Below are positions 33,547-42,157 of a stretch of DNA of 43,653 nt, piece by piece. A program made the position numbers and the translations under genes. The DNA comes from Rhodanobacteraceae bacterium (GTDB lineage: Bacteria; Pseudomonadota; Gammaproteobacteria; Xanthomonadales; Rhodanobacteraceae), in the NCBI GenBank assembly GCA_025924775.1, contig JAICHS010000002.1:1-43653 (forward strand). Reading direction: 5' to 3'. A model generated the notes under the pieces. That model saw only the letters and a list, made by a program, of their open reading frames with translations. It had not been told where the DNA came from and did not search any database. Position 1 is the stretch's first letter, and every line of letters starts with the position of its first letter.

Positions 33547-36225
33547 TCACCGCCGTGGCTTGGCGCGATGCGTGGGCGTCGCGTTCCACGGATCGTCGGG
33601 CCACGGATGTTTCGGATAACGCCCCTTCAATTCCTTCTTGACGTCCGCGTAGGTGTGGTCCCAGAAGCTGCGCAGATCCTGCGTGACCTGGATCGGGCGC
33701 CCGGCGGGCGAAAGCAGGTGCAGCGTCACCGGCACTCGGCCGCCGGCAATGCGCGGCGTTTCGGCCAGCCCGAACAGTTCCTGCAGTTTTACCGCGAGTA
33801 CCGGCGATGCGGATTGGGGCCCCGCCGCCGCCGGGGGAATATCGTTCGCGTGCGCGGTCGCGTAATCGAGTTTCAGCGTGCGTCCGCTGGGAACCTTGAT
33901 GGCTTCGGGCGCCTGTTCGTCCAGCAGTTTGCGCTGGTGCCAGTCGAGCAGGCCGACGAAGGCATTGGACAGATCCTCGGACGACAGGCCATCCAGCTTG
34001 CGCTTGCCGGCCAGCGCGGGCGCGAGCCAGGTTTCCAGCGAATCCAGCAGGTGCGCGTCGGAAATCTCCGGCAGGTTGGCTTCCGGCAGCACCGCGCGCA
34101 GCCACGCGACGCGTGCGCGCAAGCGCGTGGCGGCGTCGCTCCACGGCAGCATGGCCAGGCCACGCGCGCGGATCAGCGCCAGCAACGCGGGTAGGGCATC
34201 ATCCGGTTTTGGGGGGACCGCGCGGCGCTCCAGTACGATGGCGCCGAAGCGGCGCTCCTCGAAGGCTTCCACCACGTCGTGGGCGTTCATCCGCACCGCC
34301 CGCGCGGTTTGTATCCGGTGCGCGTATGCGTGCTCCAGCAGTACGGGATCGAACGGCGCGGCGGCGAGGACCAGGCTGTCGCGCGTGTCGAAGCGCGCCT
34401 CGATGACCACCAGCCAGGGTTCGCCGAACAGCGACGAGGCTTCGTGCAGGCGCGCGCCACGGCCGTTGGCAAGCTGGTAGCGTCGCGGGTCTTGCGCATC
34501 CTGCCTGGCGACGCGATCGGGAAACGCGTGCAGCAGCAGGTTGCCCACGCTCAGCGCATCCGGCGTGCCGCTGGCGCCGTGGCGTACGCCAAGGCGTTGC
34601 CGCCAGCCGCGTGCGGTTTGTTCGATCGCGGACAATGCACCGCGGTCGGCGTCGCGCGCCGCGCGCGCGCCGCCGTCGCGAAACCGGTGCAACGCATGGA
34701 CCCGCGCGCGCAGGTCGTCGTCGAAGGCGCCGCGCAGTGGCGAGCGCGATTCCACCAGCGCCAGCAGGTCCGCAACCAGTGGCAGCAGCGAGTCCCCGGC
34801 GTGCAGCGCGGCAGCGGCCATGCGCGGGCTGGCGCCGAGTTTCAGCATGTCGCGGCCCAGTGGCGTGATGCGCGATTCCCCGTCCAGTGCGCCCAGCTGA
34901 CGCAACAACTCGCGTGCAGCCGACAGCGCGCCCGCGGGTGGCGCATCCAGCCAACGCAGTGTCGGGGTGGCGTCCGATCCCACGCCCCACGCGGCCAGCT
35001 CCAGCGCGAGGCCGGACAAGTCGGCCTGCGCAATTTCCGGCATGCGCGCGGGTTCGAGCCGCCGGCTTTCCGGCCACAGGCGATAGGCGACGCCCGGCGC
35101 GACGCGTCCCGCGCGGCCGGCGCGCTGGTCGGCCGAGGCCTGCGAGAGGTTGACCGTCTGCAAGCGCGTGAAACCGGAATTCGGGTCGAACCGCGGTTCG
35201 CGCGCCAGGCCCGAGTCGACCACCGCGCGTACACCAGGCACCGTGACCGACGATTCGGCCACGTTGGTGGCAAGGATCACGCGACGCGTGCCCGGGTCGG
35301 CCGGCGCCAGCGCGGCCTGCTGTGCGGCCAACGACAATTCGCCGTGCAGGGGCAGGGCTTCAATGTACTTTGGCAGACGTGGAAGATCGGGTGTCGATGG
35401 CTTGTCGTAGGAGCGCGCCTGCGCGCGACCATGGGGCCACCCGCGACGGAGGCTGGTTTCGTCGCCGGCAAGGCCCGCTCCTGCGCTTGCAAGGCTGCTT
35501 TCCAACACCCTTTGCGTCTGCGCGATTTCGCGCCGGCCCGGCAGGAACACCAGCACGTCGCCGTCGGTTTCCGCGAGTGCCTGTTGCACGGTACGGCGCA
35601 GGTGCGCGGTCTCGGGTTCGCCGCGGCGCGCGGGCGGGTATTCGATGCGTACCGGGAATGCACGGCCTTCGCTGCGCAGCACGGGCGCGTCCAGCCATGC
35701 GCCAATGCGCGCGCCGTCCAGCGTGGCCGACATCACCACGATCCGCAGGTCCGGGCGCAACGACGCCTGTGCATCCAGCGCCAATACCGCACCTAGGTCG
35801 CCGGCCAGGTGCCGCTCGTGGAATTCGTCGAACAGGATCGCGCCTACCTCCGGCAGTTCCGGATCATCCTGCAACATCCGCGTCAGGATGCCTTCGGTGA
35901 CGATTTCGATGCGCGTTTGCGCCGAGATGCGCGATTCGAACCGGATGCGATAACCCACCGTCTGTCCAACCGCTTCGCCGCGTTGCGCAGCCATGAATGC
36001 CGCCGCCGCGCGTGCCGCGATCCGGCGCGGTTCCAGCAACACGATCTTGCGACCCGCCAGCCACGCTTCGTCGAGCAGCGCGGGCGGCACCTGCGTGGTC
36101 TTGCCCGCGCCCGGTGGCGCTTCCAGCACCAGTCGCGGATGCGTCGCCAGCGACGCACGAACGCGTGGCAGCAGCGGGGTGATCGGGAAATCGACGCGAG
36201 CCATTGCAACATTGTAGGTATGCAT
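33547..36225 (-). CDS. hrpB: ATP-dependent helicase HrpB with an in-frame repeat insert
   Basis: An 892-residue DEAH-box helicase. Walker A APPGAGKTT (37-45), DEFH (133-136), SATLDG (166-171), motif V TNVAESSVTVPG and motif VI QRAGRAGRV are all present, followed by the HA2 and HrpB C-terminal domains ending in FWDHTYADVKKELKGRYPKH. HrpB is a bacterial RNA helicase of poorly defined role. Residues about 248-273 are encoded by a GTAG-type palindromic repeat in the loop between motifs IV and V, without a frameshift. ATGs at 36225 (with a GGGGG site) and 36204 are both possible. It is divergent from tatD. Confidence 0.93.
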   Translation of the reverse strand: MHTYNVAMARVDFPITPLLPRVRASLATHPRLVLEAPPGAGKTTQVPPALLDEAWLAGRKIVLLEPRRIAARAAAAFMAAQRGEAVGQTVGYRIRFESRISAQTRIEIVTEGILTRMLQDDPELPEVGAILFDEFHERHLAGDLGAVLALDAQASLRPDLRIVVMSATLDGARIGAWLDAPVLRSEGRAFPVRIEYPPARRGEPETAHLRRTVQQALAETDGDVLVFLPGRREIAQTQRVLESSLASAGAGLAGDETSLRRGWPHGRAQARSYDKPSTPDLPRLPKYIEALPLHGELSLAAQQAALAPADPGTRRVILATNVAESSVTVPGVRAVVDSGLAREPRFDPNSGFTRLQTVNLSQASADQRAGRAGRVAPGVAYRLWPESRRLEPARMPEIAQADLSGLALELAAWGVGSDATPTLRWLDAPPAGALSAARELLRQLGALDGESRITPLGRDMLKLGASPRMAAAALHAGDSLLPLVADLLALVESRSPLRGAFDDDLRARVHALHRFRDGGARAARDADRGALSAIEQTARGWRQRLGVRHGASGTPDALSVGNLLLHAFPDRVARQDAQDPRRYQLANGRGARLHEASSLFGEPWLVVIEARFDTRDSLVLAAAPFDPVLLEHAYAHRIQTARAVRMNAHDVVEAFEERRFGAIVLERRAVPPKPDDALPALLALIRARGLAMLPWSDAATRLRARVAWLRAVLPEANLPEISDAHLLDSLETWLAPALAGKRKLDGLSSEDLSNAFVGLLDWHQRKLLDEQAPEAIKVPSGRTLKLDYATAHANDIPPAAAGPQSASPVLAVKLQELFGLAETPRIAGGRVPVTLHLLSPAGRPIQVTQDLRSFWDHTYADVKKELKGRYPKHPWPDDPWNATPTHRAKPRR
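35407..35484. repeat. REP-like inverted pair inside hrpB
   Basis: GTAGGA-GCGCGC-CT-GCGCGC-GAC (35407-35429) is followed, after about 30 nt, by an inverted and diverged partner (35461-35484) whose reverse complement begins GCAGGAGCGGGCC. The layout is that of a two-unit mosaic element. The 78-nt length is a multiple of three, which keeps hrpB open. Confidence 0.72.
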
Positions 36226-36265
36226 CCGTACACCCCCATGGTGAATCCTTCCGTAGAATGGCCGC

Positions 36266-37153
36266 ATGCACCTGATCGACATTGGCGCCAACCTCACCCA
36301 CGAATCCTTTCGTCGCGATTTCGACGCGGTGTTGCAGCGTGCGCGCAGCGCGGGCGTGGAACGGATGGTCGTCACCGGGGCTTCGCGCGAAAGCAGCGAG
36401 CAGGCGCTGGAACTGGCGCGCGCCCACCCCGGCGTGTTGTGGGCGACGGCGGGCGTACATCCGCATCACGCGGGCGACTACGGTGCGGACACCGATGCGC
36501 TGTTGCGGGCCTTGCAGCGCGAGCCCGAAGTGGTTGCAGTGGGCGAAACCGGGCTGGATTATTTTCGTGACCTGTCACCGCGCCCGGCACAACGCGAGGC
36601 ATTCGAGCGACAGCTTGCGATCGCGATCGATCTGCACAAGCCGTTGTTCCTGCACCAGCGCGACGCGCATGCAGATTTCCTCGCGTTGCTGAAAACCGCG
36701 CGGGACCACGTGCCGGCGGTGGTGGTGCACTGTTTCACCGACGAACGCCGGGCGCTGTTCGATTACCTTGACCTCGACTGCCACATCGGCATCACCGGCT
36801 GGATCTGCGACGAGCGCCGCGGCTTGCATTTGCGCGAGCTGGTCCGCGAAGTTCCCGCGAACCGGTTGCTGCTGGAAACTGACGCGCCCTATCTGTTGCC
36901 GCGCGACCTCCGTCCGCAACCTTCCGACCGGCGCAACGAGCCGATGTACCTTGCGCACGTTTGTGAAGTCGTTGCGGGGTTGCGTGGGGAAGAGGCCGAG
37001 ACCACCGCCGCCAACGCGACCGCGGCGGCGCGTGCGTTTTTTGGTATTGGTGCGCCAGGCGGGAGTATCGCGACGGAGCCCAAGGACGCAACACTCTCTT
37101 CGGAACGAAGAGGGTCGACACAGAGCAGCGAGGGGATGTCGTCGAGTACCTGA
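36266..37153 (+). CDS. tatD: TatD-family 3'-5' exonuclease/deoxyribonuclease
   Basis: A 295-residue metal-dependent hydrolase. The N-terminus DIGANLTHESF and later AGVHPHHA, GETGLDYF, HQRDAH, HCFTDE and LLLETDAPYLLPRDL match TatD itself rather than YcfH or YjjV. TatD degrades DNA 3'-5' and is linked to H2O2-damage repair. The conserved domain ends near FFG at 258-260. A 34-residue Ser/Gly-rich tail encoded by hairpin-forming sequence follows and is absent from typical TatD proteins. Confidence 0.93.
   Translation: MHLIDIGANLTHESFRRDFDAVLQRARSAGVERMVVTGASRESSEQALELARAHPGVLWATAGVHPHHAGDYGADTDALLRALQREPEVVAVGETGLDYFRDLSPRPAQREAFERQLAIAIDLHKPLFLHQRDAHADFLALLKTARDHVPAVVVHCFTDERRALFDYLDLDCHIGITGWICDERRGLHLRELVREVPANRLLLETDAPYLLPRDLRPQPSDRRNEPMYLAHVCEVVAGLRGEEAETTAANATAAARAFFGIGAPGGSIATEPKDATLSSERRGSTQSSEGMSSST
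37093..37115 (+). repeat. Hairpin inside the tatD tail
   Basis: ACTCTCTTC, a GGAAC loop and GAAGAGGGT form a 9-bp stem (one G-U pair) within the last codons of tatD. It looks like an inserted or former 3'-end structure that is now translated. Confidence 0.5.
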
Positions 37154-37164
37154 AGAAAAGCGAT

Positions 37165-37195
37165 CCCCCTTCACCCCGCTTCCTTGGGAAGGGGG
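37165..37195 (-). terminator. Terminator of the rluE-methyltransferase operon
   Basis: CCCCCTTC (37165-37172) pairs with GAAGGGGG (37188-37195). On the minus strand the stem is followed by ATCGCTTTTCTT, a T-rich tract. It lies between the convergent tatD and methyltransferase genes and could serve both. Confidence 0.5.
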
Positions 37196-37220
37196 CGAAT
37201 ATCCAGTTTGCTCGCTGGTT

Positions 37221-37994
37221 CTATCTCACCCGCCCCGCACGAATCGCGAGCGTCCACCGCACGGGCTTCACCTTTTCGGCATCGCCCCAGGCCGCAATCA
37301 GTTCATCCGCAATCGCGGCGACCGCGTCGTGGCCGGTGGCGCGGGTGTATTTCTGTGCTGCCGACCACGAGGTCAGATAGGCCAGCAATTGGCATGCATT
37401 CCAGTCCACGCGCATTTCGAAGGCGGGTGCTGCAACCTGTGCGAAGGGAATGTCCAGCGATGCATAGCCTTCATCGACCAGTCGTCGTTCCGGCGACCAG
37501 TATCGACCCAGGATCGGGTCGTACAGATGCGCGATCACCCGATCGACTTCCGGCGTGACGCCGCAATTTGCGTAACACCACGCCGCGAACAAGGCGCCGG
37601 GTTTGGCTACGCGGCGAACCTCGGCCAGAAACGGGGCGAGGTCGAACCAGTGCAGTGCCTGTGCGACGGTGACCGCATCGACCGAATGCGCGGCGAGGCT
37701 GGTGGCGTATCGGTCGCTGCCGGGCGTGGACGGGCCGATGGGTTCGTTGCGGTATTCGATGCGCGGATGCGCGACGGCGTTGTCGAGTTGCGTCGCGCTG
37801 GGGTCGGTCGCGATCACGCGGTCGAAGCGTTGCGCCAGCGCCACGCTGGCCTGGCCGTTGCCGCAACCGGCATCCCACACGCAACCGCGTGCGGGCGCCG
37901 CGCTTGCGAGCCAGTCGAACAGCGCCGCGGGGTAATGCGGGCGCGCGCTGGCATACAACGCGGCATGCCCCGAAAAATGGTCCTTGAAGCTCAC
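37221..37994 (-). CDS. Class I SAM-dependent methyltransferase
   Basis: A 257-residue methyltransferase. VWDAGCGNGQASVAL is SAM motif I, VIATDPSATQLDNA carries the ribose-binding acidic region, and VDAVTVAQALHWFDLAPFLA with VRRVAKPGALFAAW match the Methyltransf_11 group (trans-aconitate or biotin-type methylases). The substrate is unknown. It starts with GTG and overlaps the rluE stop by 4 nt (GTGA), so it is translationally coupled to rluE. Confidence 0.88.
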   Translation of the reverse strand: MSFKDHFSGHAALYASARPHYPAALFDWLASAAPARGCVWDAGCGNGQASVALAQRFDRVIATDPSATQLDNAVAHPRIEYRNEPIGPSTPGSDRYATSLAAHSVDAVTVAQALHWFDLAPFLAEVRRVAKPGALFAAWCYANCGVTPEVDRVIAHLYDPILGRYWSPERRLVDEGYASLDIPFAQVAAPAFEMRVDWNACQLLAYLTSWSAAQKYTRATGHDAVAAIADELIAAWGDAEKVKPVRWTLAIRAGRVR

Positions 37995-38569
37995 CGTGGC
38001 ATGCCTCGCGGCCGCGAGGCCGAAGACGCCTGGAGAACGCGATGCATGGCGGGCGCCAGCTCACCGAGTGCGTACTCGCCGATACGGGTGCGGATCAGTC
38101 GCAGGGTGGGCAGACCGACCGCGGCGGTCATGCGCCGCACCTGGCGGTTGCGGCCTTCGCGGATGGTCAGCTCGAGCCATGCGTCCGGCACGCTCTTGCG
38201 AAACCGCACCGGTGGATCGCGCGGCCACAGCCACGCCGGTGCGCGCTCGATCAGGCGCGCCACGGCGGGCAGCGTCAGGCCGTCCTTCAACTCGACGCCA
38301 CGCCGCAGGTGTTGCAAGGATGTGGCGTCCGGCGTGCCTTCCACCTGCGCAAGGTAGGTCTTGGCCACCTTGTGGCGCGGGTCGGTGATGCGGTGCGCCA
38401 GCCCGCCGTCGTCGGTCAACAGCAGCAGGCCTTCGCTGTCGTAGTCGAGCCTGCCCGCGGGATACACCTGCGGCGGCAAGCCGAATGCCGCGAGCGTGCG
38501 GCGCGGGGGTGTACTGCGATCGGTGAACTGGCACAGCACGTTGAACGGTTTGTTGAACAGGACGAGCAT
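37991..38569 (-). CDS. rluE: 23S rRNA pseudouridine synthase RluE-like
   Basis: A 192-residue member of the RsuA/RluE group lacking an S4 domain. The catalytic motif GRLDYDSEGLLLLT holds D42; KTYLAQVEG and REGRNRQVRRM are conserved further on. RluE makes a single pseudouridine in 23S rRNA (U2457 in E. coli); the exact site here is inferred from subfamily likeness. It heads a two-gene operon with the methyltransferase. Confidence 0.9.
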   Translation of the reverse strand: MLVLFNKPFNVLCQFTDRSTPPRRTLAAFGLPPQVYPAGRLDYDSEGLLLLTDDGGLAHRITDPRHKVAKTYLAQVEGTPDATSLQHLRRGVELKDGLTLPAVARLIERAPAWLWPRDPPVRFRKSVPDAWLELTIREGRNRQVRRMTAAVGLPTLRLIRTRIGEYALGELAPAMHRVLQASSASRPRGMPR

Positions 38570-38600
38570 CGCGGAACCTGCGCAGCCATGGGTTGTAATG

Positions 38601-38633
38601 CCGTTCGCCCTTCGCCAAGCTCAGGGTGAACGG
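38601..38633. repeat. Palindromic intergenic repeat upstream of rluE
   Basis: CCGTTCGCCC (38601-38610) pairs with GGGTGAACGG (38624-38633) with one G-U pair. The loop TTCGCCAAGCTCA resembles a hairpin motif seen in many proteobacterial intergenic regions. It lies between the TraB/GumN stop and the rluE start. Confidence 0.55.
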
Positions 38634-38652
38634 AACATGTGAATTCCGGCTC

Positions 38653-39756
38653 TCAATGTACCGATGATGCGGCTGCGGGCGGGGCAGTGCTGCCCGCCGA
38701 CGCAGGGTCGTCCGTATTGTCTGCGTCCGGCGCGGTGACGGTATAGCCGCGTGCCTGCAGAGCTGCGAGATAGCCGTGCGCGTCCAGCACGTCGTGCATC
38801 GGCAGTACCGCGAAACTTTGCGCGTTGCTCGCCAGCGCGGCATCCGCCGCCGCGAGCCAGGTGTTCTTGACGCGCGCGGGCAAGTCATTGATGCCCAGCG
38901 CCTTGGCGAAACCCGCCCCGGTGATCGCGGATTTGCAGGTGTCGCGGTACTTGCCTTCGGGTACCTTGCGCAACGTGTCGATATCGCCGGTGGCCCACGC
39001 GTTGGCGCGTGCGCGGAAGTTGGGCAGTTCATCCGCGACCACGTTCAACACCAGCCCGAGGCATTCGATGCCATCCGGCCCCTCGGCCGCGAACGCCTTG
39101 ACGGCCTGGCGCGGCTCCTTGATTTCCAGCGTCACGTCGGGCTTCACCAGTTTCACCTGGTCCTGCTCGGCCAGCGCCTTCACCGTCTTCAGGACTTCGC
39201 CATTGCCACGCAGGCCGTTCGCCTTCATCGCCTTGTCCATCAGCTTGAAGGCGGCCACGATGGGCCGGTAGCGCTCGACGCTGTAGTCGTCGCCGAAGTA
39301 ATGCTGCCGCGCGTAATACCAGCGTGCGTACACCGTCGCCGGCAGCACCTCGTGCAGGGTCTTGCCGTCAGGGTTGCGCTGGGCGCGATAGACCGACGGC
39401 AGCAGGAACAGTTTGCCCAGCCAGTTGGTGTCCACCTTCAACTTGACGTCGGGCGACTGCAACACGGCCTGTGACTGCGCGATGGTCCGCGCGACCTGGC
39501 TGGAGCGCCATTCCATTTTGGCGGGCAGCGTCGGCACCACGCCCAGCACCCACAACACGTGGTCGCCGCGGCTGACTTTCCACAAGCCCGGGCCCGGCAT
39601 CACGCCGGTGACGGTGATCGCCTGCAGGGTGGTGATCGACCCCGCTGGCGCGGGCGTCGCGGTGGTGGCCGGTGCGGGTGGCGTGGTGGGAGGGGTTTGC
39701 GCGGCAGCGCAGGCGCAGACGAACAACAAAATGCAGGGGGTCGGGGCGATTCGCAT
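38653..39756 (-). CDS. TraB/GumN-family protein
   Basis: A 367-residue exported protein. A signal peptide (ILLFVCACAAAQ) is followed by a Thr/Pro/Ala-rich stretch and the TraB/GumN domain, with GLWKVSRGDHVLWVLGVVP near its start (the conserved GxxxxxxHxLxxGxxH-like block; the final H is replaced by P). Its length and the C-terminal region (DVLDAHGYLAALQARGYTV) fit the family. Members are thought to be metalloprotease-like (TIKI) and their bacterial role is unclear. The ATG at 39756 gives the signal peptide; a longer in-frame extension crosses the icd promoter. Confidence 0.82.
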   Translation of the reverse strand: MRIAPTPCILLFVCACAAAQTPPTTPPAPATTATPAPAGSITTLQAITVTGVMPGPGLWKVSRGDHVLWVLGVVPTLPAKMEWRSSQVARTIAQSQAVLQSPDVKLKVDTNWLGKLFLLPSVYRAQRNPDGKTLHEVLPATVYARWYYARQHYFGDDYSVERYRPIVAAFKLMDKAMKANGLRGNGEVLKTVKALAEQDQVKLVKPDVTLEIKEPRQAVKAFAAEGPDGIECLGLVLNVVADELPNFRARANAWATGDIDTLRKVPEGKYRDTCKSAITGAGFAKALGINDLPARVKNTWLAAADAALASNAQSFAVLPMHDVLDAHGYLAALQARGYTVTAPDADNTDDPASAGSTAPPAAASSVH

Positions 39757-39832
39757 GGTGCAATGATCGCCGAAACGGGTTGCAAGTTCCTTTCCGTGGC
39801 GATCGCCGGTTGCCGCCCGAGCGCGCGCCCGC

Positions 39833-39861
39833 TTGGCTGCGCGCCCGCAACCCGCGACAAT
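39833..39861 (+). promoter_or_regulatory. Candidate icd promoter
   Basis: TTGGCT (39833-39838), a 17-nt spacer and GACAAT (39856-39861) lie about 35 nt before the icd ATG. Each hexamer matches the consensus at four of six positions. Confidence 0.42.
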
Positions 39862-39894
39862 GGCGGTTTGCATGCGGTCATCCAGGAGTCACCG

Positions 39895-42132
39895 ATGTCA
39901 GCCACACCCAAGATCATCTACACCTTGACCGATGAAGCACCGTTTCTGGCCACGGCGTCGTTCCTGCCCATCGTCAAGGCCTTCGTGGGGCCGGCCGGGG
40001 TGGCACTGGAAACCCGGGACATTTCGCTGGCGGGGCGCATCCTGTCACAGTTTCCCGAGGTCTTGAAGCCCGACCAACAGGTGCCCGACGACCTGGCTGA
40101 GCTGGGCCGGCTGGCGCTGGCACCGGAAGCCAACATCATCAAGCTGCCCAACATCTCGGCCTCGCTGCCGCAGCTGAATGCCGCGATCCGCGAACTGCAG
40201 GGCAGGGGTTGCGCGCTGCCGGATTACCCCGACGCGCCGAAGAATGATGCCGAGCGCGACCTCAAGGCGCGCTACGACAAGGTGAAGGGCAGCGCGGTGA
40301 ACCCGGTGCTGCGCCAGGGCAACTCCGACCGCCGCGCGCCGGCCTCGGTGAAGGCCTATGCACGCAAGCATCCGCACAAGATGGGTGCATGGAGCGGCGA
40401 TTCGAAGACGCACGTCGCGCACATGGATGCCGACGATTTCTACGGCATGGAGAAATCCGCGACCCTGGCCAGGGCCGGCAGCCTCGCGATCACGCTGCAT
40501 GCGGCCGACGGTTCGCAGCAGGTGCTGAAGCCCGCGGTCAAGGTGCAGGCGGGCGAAATCGTGGATGCGACGGTGATGTCACGGCGCGCGCTGGCGGCCT
40601 TCATCGACGCCCAGATCGCCGATGCGAAAGCGCTGGGCGTGTTGTTCTCGGTGCACTTCAAGGCCACCATGATGAAGGTGTCCGACCCCATCATGTTTGG
40701 CGTGGTGGTCGAGGAATTCTTCTCCGACGTGCTGGCGAAACATGGCACGGTGCTGAAGCAGGCGGGCTTCAACCCCAACAACGGGCTGGGCGACCTGTAT
40801 GCGTGCCTGGCCAAGCTGCCGGAAGACCAGCAGGCCGCGATCAAGGCCGACATCGCCGCCGAATACGCGAAGCGCCCGGCGTTGGCGATGGTCGATTCCG
40901 CCAAGGGCATCACCAACCTGCACGTGCCGTCCGACGTCATCATCGACGCCTCGATGCCGGCGATGATCCGCGACTCCGGCAAGATGTGGAACGCCGACGG
41001 CGAGCGCCAGGACTGCAAGGCGGTCATCCCCGACCGCTGTTACGCGGGCGTGTACCAGGCCGTGATCGAGGACTGCAAGGCGCATGGCGCATTCGACCCC
41101 GCCACCCTGGGCAGCGTGCCCAACGTCGGCCTGATGGCCGACAAGGCCGAGGAATACGGCAGCCACGACAAGACCTTCCAGATTCCGGCCGACGGCGTGG
41201 TGCGCGTCACCGACCAGGACGGCAAGATCATTTTCGAACACAAGGTCGAGACCGGGGATATCTGGCGCATGTGCCAGGCCAAGGACGCGCCGGTGGCCGA
41301 CTGGGTGAAGCTGGCGGTGACGCGCGCGCGGCTGTCGAATACGCCGGCGGTGTTCTGGCTTGACCCGCACCGCGCGCACGATGCCGAAATCATCAAGAAG
41401 GTCGAGCGCTACCTCAAGGACCACGACACCCGGGGTTTGGACATCCGCATCATGGAGCCCGCGGACGCCACGCGGCATTCGCTTGAGCGTATCCGCAAGG
41501 GCGAGGACACGATTTCAGTGACCGGCAACGTGTTGCGCGATTACCTGACCGACCTGTTCCCGATCATGGAACTTGGCACCAGCGCCAAGATGCTTTCGAT
41601 CGTTCCGCTGATGGCCGGCGGCGGCCTGTTCGAGACCGGCGCGGGCGGTTCGGCTCCCAAGCACGTGCAGCAATTTGTCGCCGAAGGCCATCTGCGCTGG
41701 GACTCGCTGGGCGAATTCCTGGCCCTCGGCGCGTCGCTGGAGGATCTTGGCCGCAAGCACGACAACGCGCGTGCGCGGGTTTTGGCGGCAACACTGGATG
41801 TCGCCATCGGCAAGTTTCTTGAAACCAACAAGTCGCCTTCGCGCAAGACCGGCGAGCTGGACAATCGCGGCAGCCATTTTTATCTCGCGATGTACTGGGC
41901 GCGTGCGTTGGCCGAACAGCAGGATGACACGCAGCTGGCGGCGGCCTTCGCGGCACTGGCCGACAAGCTGGAAGCCGCCGAAGCCGCCATCGTCGAGGAA
42001 TTGAACGCGGCGCAGGGCAAGCCGGTGGAACTCGGTGGCTACTACCGTCCCGACCTGGCAAAGGTTGGCGCCGCCATGCGGCCCAGCAAAACCTTGAACG
42101 ACATGCTGGGGACCCTACGCACGACGGCGTAG
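39895..42132 (+). CDS. icd: Monomeric NADP-dependent isocitrate dehydrogenase
   Basis: A 745-residue enzyme of the monomeric IDH class (about 740 aa). Family blocks include IIYTLTDEAPFLATASFLPI at the N-terminus, KLPNISASLPQL, SVHFKATMMKVSDPIMFG, NNGLGDLY, VPNVGLMADKAEEYGSHDKT and the NADP-region ELDNRGSHFYLAMYWA. It oxidises isocitrate to 2-oxoglutarate in the TCA cycle and makes NADPH. GGAG lies 7-8 nt before the ATG. It is convergent with the GT9 gene 24 nt downstream. Confidence 0.97.
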   Translation: MSATPKIIYTLTDEAPFLATASFLPIVKAFVGPAGVALETRDISLAGRILSQFPEVLKPDQQVPDDLAELGRLALAPEANIIKLPNISASLPQLNAAIRELQGRGCALPDYPDAPKNDAERDLKARYDKVKGSAVNPVLRQGNSDRRAPASVKAYARKHPHKMGAWSGDSKTHVAHMDADDFYGMEKSATLARAGSLAITLHAADGSQQVLKPAVKVQAGEIVDATVMSRRALAAFIDAQIADAKALGVLFSVHFKATMMKVSDPIMFGVVVEEFFSDVLAKHGTVLKQAGFNPNNGLGDLYACLAKLPEDQQAAIKADIAAEYAKRPALAMVDSAKGITNLHVPSDVIIDASMPAMIRDSGKMWNADGERQDCKAVIPDRCYAGVYQAVIEDCKAHGAFDPATLGSVPNVGLMADKAEEYGSHDKTFQIPADGVVRVTDQDGKIIFEHKVETGDIWRMCQAKDAPVADWVKLAVTRARLSNTPAVFWLDPHRAHDAEIIKKVERYLKDHDTRGLDIRIMEPADATRHSLERIRKGEDTISVTGNVLRDYLTDLFPIMELGTSAKMLSIVPLMAGGGLFETGAGGSAPKHVQQFVAEGHLRWDSLGEFLALGASLEDLGRKHDNARARVLAATLDVAIGKFLETNKSPSRKTGELDNRGSHFYLAMYWARALAEQQDDTQLAAAFAALADKLEAAEAAIVEELNAAQGKPVELGGYYRPDLAKVGAAMRPSKTLNDMLGTLRTTA

Positions 42133-42136
42133 CCAG

Positions 42137-42157
42137 GCGCCGCGTGTGGCGTGTTTT
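42137..42157 (+). terminator. Weak terminator after icd
   Basis: GCGCC (42137-42141) pairs with GGCGT (42148-42152) around a 6-nt loop and is followed by GTTTT. It overlaps the stop codon of the convergent glycosyltransferase gene. Confidence 0.35.
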
